Below the pieces are notes generated by a model that was given only the letters and a program-made list of their open reading frames with translations, was not told the DNA's origin and ran no database searches. Below are positions 9,053 through 18,470 of a stretch of DNA of 64,000 bases, one piece after another (the stretch's first letter is position 1; the number at the start of each line of letters is the position of its first letter). Source of the DNA: Tricholoma matsutake (lineage: Eukaryota > Basidiomycota > Agaricomycetes > Agaricales > Tricholomataceae); assembly GCA_026075535.2 (NCBI GenBank), contig AP026543.1:2914001-2978000 (forward strand), given 5' to 3'. The position numbers and the translations under genes were made by a program.

Positions 9053-11673
9053 TTAGAGACGAATCACCTTGATCGGCATCATTGGATTCCTGGATCGTCC
9101 CTTGACAGTGGGAGAGGTTACGCCGCTCATCTCCCAGACAATCTCCTTGTCCGACAGGGCAAACCGATACTTTGATAGAAGGAGAGATAACACCACCTCT
9201 GTAGTTCATGAGAAATGCGCATAGTTACAGATAAATAACTTGGAAGAAGTCACGTACTCATCTCGAGTTGGGAAAATTTGAACCCACTGCAGAGCATAAG
9301 TAGAGGACTTCCATCGGTACCCTTCACACTTACATGCATGCCCGTGAACCACCGCTGAATGTCATCCTTCGTAATCAATGTACTTAGTCAGCTGATCGTC
9401 GAAAACAACGATAGCTTACAGATGAGAATAAATTCCAGGGATCGGAGCCTCCATCAACGTGTCGGGAAGAGGCGACAACCACCTTTCAGGCTTCCATTCG
9501 TACGAATCAGCTCCCCACAACGCAGGATCACGATTACAATTGAGAATCGATGGAATAACGACGGTATCCTTCGGCACGACAATCTCATGCATCTCCCGAC
9601 CATCGACGCCTGTGATTGGTGTAAAGAGTGGCAGGACGGTGTTCTTCTGAGCCCTGAGTGTGAACTCTTAGCCAGTGACATCTGGATCGGAATGTAACGT
9701 TGATTCTTACATTTTGCTTAAGAATGGGACGGGTGGGTAACTGGTGAATATCCGCATCACCGTATGAAACAGAGGCTTTTGGACGATAAGCTCACAGGCG
9801 AAGCGTCTCTCGGCAGACTGCGTCAAGGAAAGGAAGGGAGACAAGTTCATCATACGAGAAATCTTGTCCGCCGTTGTTGTGAAGAGCGTCCGTTATCTCG
9901 CTCCGGAGTTTGTCCTGAATTTCGGGGTAGGTTGCCAAAAGATGTAGAGTTCGAGAAAGCGCATTCGATGTCGTATCCATTGCCGCAAAAATGAGAGTCC
10001 TGACAGAGAAATGTATACAGCGGCTCTAGTTGTAAAATCAATGAATACGTACGACATCTATGAATGACAGGGTACAACATTAGAAGATTTTGGTTTTTCC
10101 AAAGAGACGATATTTCACCTGTCCGATGACTTCCGAGTCAGGCAACTTGCCCTCATCTGAGGCTTTCTTGTTAGTTTGCACTAATGAAACACGCAAAATT
10201 TAAGGCGGGCCGAGGGCAAAACGTCCAAAGGCACATACTGAGAATACTGATGATATCCTGTCCTCTCGCCATCTGCCTCATAACCGCCTCATCATCTTCC
10301 TGCAGCGCACGTTTCTTCGACTCAAAAATCTCGACGGAAGTTTCGTGCATAATGTCGATGATATCTCGCAGTTTTCTGACATTTTTAAAGGGGAGGAGAT
10401 CGACGAGGAACCTACGAAATCTAGGAGGGCCAAGCTTCACAAGGGTAGGGAGATACTGCAGAAAAGTATGTAGGGTGAACATTACAGGTCTGCAAATATG
10501 GGAAACGGTTAGGCTGCCAGTTATACTTACGAAAAATGCGAAAGTACATACAACATTTTCTTGACAGAAATGCTGTAAGGATGGGCATCCGAGTCGTCAG
10601 TCAATGGATCAAGAGAATATCCAAGGCCGCTCTGAGCGACTAATTCGACAGCCGTTCGCGTAAACCATTGATGGATATCAATCTGTCATTGTGAAAATGA
10701 GAGGATATTGGGATGCATATAAGACACCTACCTCTTGTGAACCATTCGATACTTTTGATCCTAGAGCGTTACTGAGCTAAAATATCATAGTTCGAGGGAC
10801 TTCTCCGATAGAACGAGAAACCAGACCTTGTGTGTCACCTCATAAAATATAGGAACTGCGTTAAGAATATGATGAGGAGGCTCGTTGGTTAGGAGGACAT
10901 AGTTACTCATTTGCCGCATATGTGCGATAGAGAAAACGGGGTTCATCATCTTTCGTTGCCTGCGATGATGTTCGCCTTCGACAATTCGTTAAGTCCCTAT
11001 TCAGAGGCGCACACGGCATGCGACTTACCCACCATCGACAGAAGGCCGTCGCCAAAGGCAATCTTGTTTGTCCTTAGGTGCACCCGGGCGTCAGAAGGAT
11101 AGTGGGAAATTCTAGACATATGTACTTACGCGAGGGTCTGAGGGGAACTTTGAAATATATGTTGATCCTGCACCCTTGCTTTAGCAGTTGGAAATGAAGA
11201 ATGTCTCGCATCTAACCAACCTTGACTAGGATGTGATGCAAGGCCTTCGGGTCGGAAACATAGAGTCGCTTCTCCTAATGATAACTTTCAACGGTATGTC
11301 GTAACTCATACAGTGAATAACCCCGTACACCTCGGAAGGCGTTGATACGAGCTACCCCAGCATCTGATCGCAGATGAATGCACCTGTATACCCACATCGC
11401 GATGAATAATAAACAACGCACAATTCCGCCCAAGTTCCTTGTGAAACTCCCAACCATTAATGTCCATGAATTTCAAATTATTACCTTTCACACATATTAT
11501 CCATGTCGCGCAGGTGTAAAATGTGTAAGGCAACACTCACCCGTCCAGAACGAATCCGAAACCGGGCCTCGAACATTGTCAAGACTAGTTTTGACCACCA
11601 GGCGACGCAAGGTTGGCCAGCAACTGCGGAGAATAGCACACAGAAAGATTCCTTGAGCGATGAGAAGCAGCAT
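9053..11673 (-). CDS. Cytochrome P450 monooxygenase, 19 exons, 538 aa
   Basis: Haem-thiolate monooxygenase. All exons join in frame: 11673-11541, 11484-11422, 11363-11329, 11274-11221, 11167-11130, 11072-11029, 10975-10907, 10855-10827, 10776-10732, 10682-10552, 10489-10239, 10162-10119, 10057-10053, 9999-9796, 9740-9711, 9653-9420, 9366-9334, 9286-9258, 9198-9053. This gives 1617 nt and stop TAA. The protein has an N-terminal hydrophobic anchor (MLLLIAQGIFLCAIL) with SLDNVRGP, the I-helix AAMDTTSN, K-helix ETLR, PERW, and the haem loop FSGGSRACI with its Cys ligand. No internal stop occurs, unlike the surrounding transposon genes. Introns are 47-65 nt. The exon at 10053-10057 is only 5 nt. 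The acceptor of exon 12 was chosen for phase. The likely site of action is the endoplasmic reticulum; substrate and CYP family are not assigned. An upstream in-frame ATG at 11736 is possible. Confidence 0.9.
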
Positions 11674-12593
11674 GTTAGAACACTGAATGAGAAAACTTGG
11701 GATCTTAAATAAGATTTGCAATCCCAGCCAGAACAATCATAGCCCGGTTTCCAGCAAAGGCCACGGCATCGAAGGGCTTCCGCCAGGTTCATTAACCTAA
11801 TGCAGGTGGGTTTACATCACCATGGGATCTATAGAAGCAAACATATCAGGAGCAACAGGTTTTCAGATCAACCGAGAACTTCGCCGAAAACAATAGTTTC
11901 TGTGTTTTGACTGAAATTAGACCTTTCGTGTGGCCCCAAACTCCCTTCGATCCACCCAAGATATCTAGTTTCAGTCACTTTGCTGAAAACATAATTTTCG
12001 ACGCAAGTTTCAGCTGACCCGAAAACCCGTTCGTTCTGATGAAAGTTAGAACCAATCCCTAATGGGCGATGTAGTCCATGTGCCATGACCAAGGTCGCAG
12101 TGGAGCATTGGATAGAAGCACGGGCCCCGATTGTATAATGAATGACTTGTCATCTGTGCAGAAATACGGGACGAACAATCAGGAGTCAAGTAGCACTTAA
12201 CCCTTACTGCCGACGATCCTGACACCACGACAATAGTGAAAAACATGACTTGAGTTGACTTCCATTCGACGATGTGCCCTCTGTCGTCCGGAGATACAAG
12301 GAAAGATATAGAGGATACATCTTGACAAACTCAGCCATGTGAGTAAACAGAACCTGGAGAGTGGGCGCGATGTGGACGAATGGAGATTGTTCTAAATGGG
12401 AGAGAAGAAATATTATGTGAATCTGATACCAAACGGGAGAGATATGTTACTGGCGATCACGGGTGTTGTTAAGATTCCATTCGAACGGAGCACGCTGGCG
12501 ATCCCAACAACGACGCCATACCTTCTTGGACTGGCACCCCAACAAGAACCCCGGGAAAATACAGCCTCCTACCCAGGCGCTCGTTAAGCGTTT
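11674..12593. other. P450 upstream region, no gene assigned
   Basis: Contains the presumed P450 promoter. Short open frames on both strands show no recognisable motif. A loosely repeated motif (variants of GAAACTAGATATCTT / TGAAAACATAATTTTCG on the minus strand, about 11870-12050) is visible. I cannot support a gene here. Confidence 0.4.
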
Positions 12594-12716
12594 TTGCGCA
12601 AGTTCCAAATTGCACCTAACCTTCCCACAGTCTGCCACATGTTAGTGGACATGATCCCATCATCACGCCCACTAATCTGTAGCAAATCTGCTTTCACCCG
12701 TGAATATACTATCACG
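12594..12716 (+). repeat. Fragment shared in inverted orientation with the RecQ-like remnant at about 50.0-50.1 kb
   Basis: The stretch encoding NLPTVCHMLVDMIPS matches the reverse complement of about 50000-50115 almost base for base across CCACATGTTAGTGGACATGA and on to CACCCGTGAATATA. At the other site it lies next to a RecQ/DEAD-like Walker A segment, so both may be pieces of one dispersed helicase-type gene. Neither copy is long enough here to name. Base composition is more CpG-rich here than at 50 kb. Confidence 0.5.
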
Positions 12717-14113
12717 TGTAGCGGCATTCAAAATGGTAGAGAGTTTCAAAATCACACTTCTCAAACAATCTCGCCAGCTTTTGCTCTCGGAGTCTTTTCA
12801 GACTATAGGGTACACTGTATGTGAATCCATATATGAACTCATTTGAAGGATGGGTGTTGTGGAAGCAAAGAGAGACATCGAATTAACAGATCAAAATGAT
12901 CACCTCTGACTTTATTCAGTTCTCTAAAGGGCAGAAGTATCTGAAAAATCCTGGGGAGCTCGTGGCCTCTTATATGTATCAATTAGATTATATCCCGAGA
13001 ATACTAGGGTTTTATAACGTGTTCGAGGCATTCGGTGGAAGAACGATGCAAAATGTGTGACAGAATGTGACATTTTGAATGCGTAAGTTCGCGTGACTAG
13101 TGTTACGAAAAGTTTTGAAACTCCCTGTTTTTGGCACTTGTTGACTCGGCTTACCTTTACAACCGGGTAGCGCGCCTGCGGCGGCAGAGCCCGCTACGTT
13201 TTGTAAGTGTGTGAGAGTGAGACATTGGGTTGGATGCGACTTCATGGCTGTTGCTTCAGCTGACATGCCTGTGATTGACACTCTGCAGCTCGTGTTTATG
13301 CCTCTCGCGAACGTGGAATACAGATGAGATTTTAGGAGAGGCCCTGTGTTGGGTGACGGCGGTTGTGCCTTTATTGATGACAATGTCTCGATGCCAATGG
13401 TCTTCAGCATTGTTGGTGAAGTCAGGCGAATTTCTTTCGGTGAAAATGAATGGATACTATGGCTAGGGAAGCCTCTTTCCATGAGTAGAATGATGGAATT
13501 GTTTTGGCGACAGCAGCTTGCAACACTGGAGAAAGTGGAATTTGAGGATTATTTGATTGACTGTGGTCTTCGTATTGTGCATTTTTTTCTCTCTGCTGTA
13601 TTCCTTAATGGCTGATGGCTCTTCTGAATAGTGTCATCCATGTGTGGAAGGGTGGACTAAGAGTGTGGATGGTGAGGATTGGCTGTCTGTTCGTCTGATT
13701 CCTGATCATACGGTTCATCATCTGCTTAGTGATTTATGTTCTATAGTGCTTATACAGAGACAGATGATGAGGATTTTGTGCACTGTCGAGTATGGCTTGC
13801 TTCATGACACGATCTTAAGCGATCTGGAGCATGTGTGAGCAAATTGATTAATGTGGCAGCATTTTGCTTATGATGGCATAGCAATATTTTGTGTTCGTAC
13901 TGTCTGTGGACAGGGTGGTGCTGTCTCTGTCTGTAGTGCCGTGATCTTTGGGATGTGTGATTTTATATTCTTTTGTCGCGTTTATGGTCTGTAATCATAG
14001 GTTTATTCAATATGAGTATTGTACAAGAGACTAGTGATGCTTTCGCTGAAAAGGAAACAATGATAGAAAAGAACATAGAAATACAGGCTAGTAAGACCAA
14101 AATTCACAGCTTT
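12717..14113. other. Region without a supported gene
   Basis: Two overlapping open frames exist on opposite strands (plus 13346-13615; minus 13012-13482). Neither contains a motif I recognise, and I see no consistent intron signals linking them to neighbours. The stretch 13615-14110 is AT-leaning with no convincing coding signal. A lineage-specific gene cannot be excluded. Confidence 0.35.
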
Positions 14114-15238
14114 TTATTCGGCCTTCGCTTTGCCTTTTGCCTCAGATGTCAGTTCTGAGGTGGCGGCATGCAAGGAGGATTGTATTGCCTGGGTTTCAGA
14201 GTCACTAAGGGGTCATTCAATTTTGAGGCCTTCCATAGCATCATCATCGTCATAGGTGCCAGGAGCAGTGATGGGCTGTTTATCTGTTGCACTAAAGGAG
14301 GTGAAGGCATCATCTGTAGCAGTGTGTTCATATCACAGTGTTTGTGAAGTGCTGTGCTATACTGGCATGACAGGCTGGGGGTGAGGCTCAACAGTGCGAT
14401 CCGATGTTGTGAGAACACGGATGCTCTCAGCATCAATCTTGAACATCTGTATAGAGAGAAAAGCAAAACATTCAACAGTGAATTGAAATGGTTCTTACCT
14501 TTCGAGTCTTCTGTTTGTCACTATCCCATGCCTCAAACATGAAGTGTGATGTTGCAGAGTACCATGGTCCGAGGTCGCAGCTCTTTGTAATATTTGTGAG
14601 GAGGAATGAGGTGATTGTTGACATCTTGGATGTCATGCTGTACAACCTTGGCATTTGTGTGTTGGAATAAGTCACCGCCATAGTCTGGTAGGATTTGAGG
14701 GTCATAGGATGTGCCTAGATAAATTTCATCACCTATGGGGTCATCAACAACAGCATAAGAACAGCATGGACAGCTGTTGCACACCAATGGGTAGATGAAT
14801 CCCGGCTTCGGTAGTGCCCTCCTCATTTTCATCTTCATCTTTGTTGCCTTTGTCACCTTCATCGTCTTCATTGGTTATGGTATCAAATGAATGTTTGACA
14901 CCAATGGTGCTAGATGTTGAAGTTGACATGGGAGCAACCTTGATATGGATTTGAAAAGGATATAGGACAGAGGTGTTGAGGAGCACTCACGCGGTAGATG
15001 GGACCGAAGTTAACAAGAAGGATGTTGGGTGCTCCATCAAGTCCACCAGCTTGGGAAAATCTCATCCAGTCAAAGTAGATATGTTTCTGTCTTGGCATCT
15101 TAAGAGGGATAGTAAGGTACACACCATCTTATTGTCATGGCTTTGAATCTTCTTTGCAGTTCCCAACAGTTCCATGCCCTGATTCTGAAATAAGCTGTGC
15201 ACATTTCCAGATGCTTTGAAAGGGTTTATGATTGCAAG
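14114..15238 (-). pseudogene. Uncharacterised gene, 3' part, split by gypsy-1
   Basis: Minus-strand exons recognisable by splice signals: IINPFKASGNVHSLFQNQG (about 15180-15238, up to the gypsy-1 target site), then FDWMRFSQAGGLDGAPNILL (about 15010-15090) followed by a GTGAGT intron. Next come an acidic stretch with GDKGNKDEDENEE, a Cys cluster VCNSCPCC (near 14770), DLFQHTNAKVVQHD, LIPPHKYYKELRP, a GTAAGA intron, and FKIDAESIRVL. The tail ends GKAKAE with TAA at 14114-14116. Internal stops are TGA or TAG at likely Arg or Gln codons, and there is at least one frame change near 14820. I do not recognise the function. The CxxCxCC cluster may bind metal. Confidence 0.5.
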
Positions 15239-15868
15239 TGTTACAATTTTCCTTGTAACTCATGGAACCTGACGCACCCGACGATCCCCTCCAGACAGGG
15301 GGCACCCCTTGATTCATGCCTAGGGCATGTCCTTGACATCAGACACACACATGACACATGCCAACTGCATGCATTTGATCCCCTTCCCGTGGAAGGCACC
15401 CTTGATGCATGGTGACTCCATGCACCTGAACCCACTCCCACACATGCTGTGATACAACAGCCCCCTGACATGAGGTCTGTGATGTCGGACTCTCATGATT
15501 GACATTGGACGCCTCATGCAAGGCATGAGGCCTATTGTTTCTATTATTACTTGATACACATCTACCTTTCCAATTGGACGATAAGGACCTCCCTTCTAGT
15601 ATAAGTACTGTGACTTGTAGTAGGGATGTCCTTAGTTTAGATCTAGGCAATTAACAGCCTTAACTTGCAACTCATGAACTTACTCAAAACCACTAAGGAA
15701 GCCCCTTAGTGCATGAACCTGAATGACTCTATGCAGAAGTCCTGCTAGAGTGCACTACCTATCTTACGTTGGACACTCTGAGTAAGACTAGTGCAGAACG
15801 ACTCGTTGAGGAAGCACCTCATTGAATGACATCGACTAGATCGAGTGGTTGAGGCTTCACCCTTAACA
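15239..15868 (+). repeat. Gypsy-1 5' LTR
   Basis: 630 bp. It has a TATA-like TATAAG (15600-15605) and, 33 nt downstream, the self-priming sequence TAGTTTAGATCT (15633-15644). The 3' copy is 26 bp longer, mainly from an extra stretch near 22976-23005 that contains a short palindrome (CTGCACTGCAG). Confidence 0.9.
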
Positions 15869-15882
15869 TAAGATCTAAACTA
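15633..15882 (+). promoter_or_regulatory. Gypsy-1 self-priming pair: RNA 5' end and primer-binding site
   Basis: The 12 nt AGATCTAAACTA at 15871-15882, two bases after the 5' LTR, is the exact reverse complement of TAGTTTAGATCT at 15633-15644 inside the LTR. The latter sits about 33 nt after the TATA-like box, where transcription would start. In Tf1/sushi-type elements the RNA 5' end folds back onto the primer site to prime reverse transcription. No tRNA-complementary site is apparent. Confidence 0.7.
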
Positions 15883-15941
15883 TCTGCTAGCCCACCTACC
15901 TAGGTGTAGGCAATACGTCTCGATACACACCACAGCCACCC

Positions 15942-17081
15942 ATGTCTAGACAAACCCCAGACCGACCACCAAGAGAAGCAGAACCACAGCCAGGTTCATC
16001 TTGGTACCAATACAACAGAAGACTAATCTGTTACTCGACCCCAGCACAGCGTTGGTTCTACGGATCAACTGACAGACAAAGAGGAGATTTCCTCACCGAC
16101 AAAGACTTTGAACACCCACACACACCCCCACCTGAAACATCCACCCGCTTCTTAACAGATGAAACTGACGACCTCTATAACGAGATGTCTGAACCCGCAA
16201 CTGCACCAACAATGTCTGTAAAGGACATTCGAATCCGATCACCCACAGACTTCTCAGGAGAATGGACCAAGACTGCCAAGTTCCTGCAGGAGATAGACCT
16301 GTACTTGCAAATCAACGACCAGGTCTATGACATGAACGACAAGAAGATCATCTTCATGCTGTCCTTCATGAATGGAGGGACAGCAGCTGCCTGGGTGCAG
16401 GCATTTGTCAACCAGCACCAATCTGAGGGACTAGGTGAATACGCAGACTTCCAACAGAAGGTCCTAGAGGCCTTCTCACTGATCAACAACACTGGAACGG
16501 CAAAGACAGAGATTAAGAATCTCAAACAAGGTTCAGGGAACCTCAAAGAATATGTGGCGAACTTCCGCATCCTGAAAGACAGGATGGGAATCACCGAAGA
16601 TGCAGCCATGATCGAGTACTTCATGGACGGACTGCATCCCGAATTACTGAAGAGGGTACACACAATGGAGACAGTGCCCAACACGCTCGAAGGCTGGATA
16701 AAGGCAGCTTCAAAATATGAAGGCCAATGGAAACGGGCCATGGCAATCCTGGGGAAGACTAGGAAGAACCAGAAGATGAAGGAAATGACGAAGAAAGGAC
16801 AGCCCTCTCTTGACATCAACTGACTAACAAACCAAGAATGCGTGGAACACCTCCAAAAGGGACTGTGTTTCATCTGCCACCAACCCAGACACCGATCGTC
16901 CGATCACAAGGATGGAAAAGACCCCACCCAGATGGGGTCAGCGCCTCCTCCTTACCAAAACTGCTTCACCCAGAAAAAGACTGGGGTGGACACCTACCAG
17001 AAGATCTGCACAATGCTGGATGAACTAGACAAAGAAGAAAAGGAACAAGCCCTCAACCTCATGGAGGAATCGGGTTTTTAG
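15942..17081 (+). pseudogene. Gypsy-1 Gag (capsid and zinc knuckle), one internal TGA
   Basis: Capsid-like region about residues 85-270 (SPTDFSGEWTKTAKFLQEID; GGTAAAWVQAF; LKEYVANFRILKDRMG). A TGA at 16821 follows SLDIN where Arg is likely. The same frame continues to a zinc-knuckle-like CFICHQPRHRSSDH (C-x2-C-x4-H-x4-H) near 16869. It ends at TAG 17079-17081, directly after a -1 slippery heptamer. Length about 379 codons, normal for gypsy Gag. It would form the virus-like particle in the cytoplasm. Confidence 0.85.
17072..17078 (+). promoter_or_regulatory. Predicted -1 frameshift site between gypsy-1 gag and pol
   Basis: Heptamer G GGT TTT in the Gag frame fits the X XXY YYZ rule and is followed at once by the Gag stop TAG. 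Slipping back one base opens the pol frame, which runs on without interruption into the protease (first pol residues FLEQRPDM). A downstream pseudoknot was not modelled. Confidence 0.6.
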
Positions 17082-18470
17082 AACAGCGGCCTGATATGAC
17101 GCCAGTCACCGCTGTAGTCTCCCTAGGGTCTGTACTCTTAGCTACCATGAATAGACAATCTATGCACCTGTCTATTTGGGTAACTGAGTCAGACAACAGG
17201 AAAGATGTCGCAACGAACACGCTCCTCGACTCTGGAGCAGGAGGAGTCTTTATTGACTTGAACTTCGTCAAACGAGAAGGGATCAGAACATATCCCTTAG
17301 GCCGCACCATCCAGGCCATGAACATAGATGGGACCCTGAACAAGCAGGGAACGATCACCAGATGCGTGAAAGGAAGACTCCACATCAACGGAAGGAGCTA
17401 CCCGATAGAATACCTAGTCGCTGGACTAGGCAAAGAATCGGTAATCCTGGGCCTGCCGTGGCTGCAGGAGATAAACCCGATCATCGATTGGAAGAAGGGA
17501 ACCTTTGAGTTCTGAGATGAAGAACAATGGGCTCAAATCCAGCGGATCCTGGAAAAGACAAGAAGAGCCAAATGGGCCCTCCCGAACACCCTAAACCTTC
17601 CTAGGGTAGATGCTGAAGGGGAGGCGCCAAATGACAGAATGGCACGAATTCGACACATCATGGCCAAAACAAGACAGAGGCTCTCTGAAGAGAAAGAGAG
17701 GAGCCTTGCCCGAGCCAGATTGGCTGTGGCAGAAACAAGAAAAAGACTCTCTGAAGAGAAGGAGAGAAACCTTGCCCAAGCACGACTAGCCATGGCAAAG
17801 ACGAGAGAAAGGCTCGCCGAAGAAAAAGAGAGGAGCCTTGCCCAAGCCCAATTGGCCATGGCAAAAACAAAAGAAAGGCTTTCAGAGAGGAAAGCAAAAG
17901 AACTAAATTCTGTCCAGATAGCTGTTGCAAAGACCAGGAGCAGCAACACCCCTAAACAAGCCAGAGGCCTTGAAGCAGCATGACATGCTGTTGCCAAGAC
18001 CCAAGAAAACCAGAAGAAGAAACAACTGGAAAAGGGCAAAAACAAAGAATGTGACAGGGCACAACAAATTGTGCAAAGGATGAAGGAATTGCTAACCTCC
18101 ACAGGGGAGGGAAGCACTGGCAAAAGGAACGTGAAAATGACACTACAAAACAGGATAAACTACCCTCAACAACAGACTACCCCAACCCACGATCATAGGA
18201 CTCCAGATCATGGTACCATCAATGCTGAAATACCTATGCCCAGGGAGACCCCCCCTCAGGTAAAGGTTGAAGAGGTACCTGATGAAGAACTACTGGCAGA
18301 CACAGGCATGGACATATGGATGATGAACCAGACCCCCGAACGAGACACAATTGAGGATGACTCGGTGTTGATTGCATACGTGCGAGGTGAACCAGTCATT
18401 GGCCTATTCAGACCAGACATAGAACTGCCCCTGACAGAGGAACATCAAGAGCTGACACACAGATACATCT
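17079..18470 (+). pseudogene. Gypsy-1 protease and coiled-coil linker of Pol
   Basis: The aspartic protease shows NTLLDSGAGGVFID near 17217 (catalytic DSG) and VILGLPWLQEINPIIDW near 17446. After a TGA (17513) the same frame runs into a charged helical segment: four and a half tandem copies of a 22-residue unit like MAKTRERLAEEKERSLAQAQ (17657-17945), then a TGA at 17981 and an acidic linker ending at TGA 18470. All stops fall at likely CGA Arg codons. The tandem helical repeat between protease and RT is not a usual gypsy feature. Confidence 0.8.

Noticed and set aside
13012..13482. 156-codon minus-strand ORF near the P450 as a gene.
   Set aside because: No motif, no conserved-looking stretch, and a competing ORF on the other strand; not enough to call.
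17533..18123. Long minus-strand ORFs rich in Phe, Leu and Ser opposite the gypsy-1 linker.
   Set aside because: They mirror the 66-bp coding repeat of the plus-strand pol frame, which is collinear with protease and RT.
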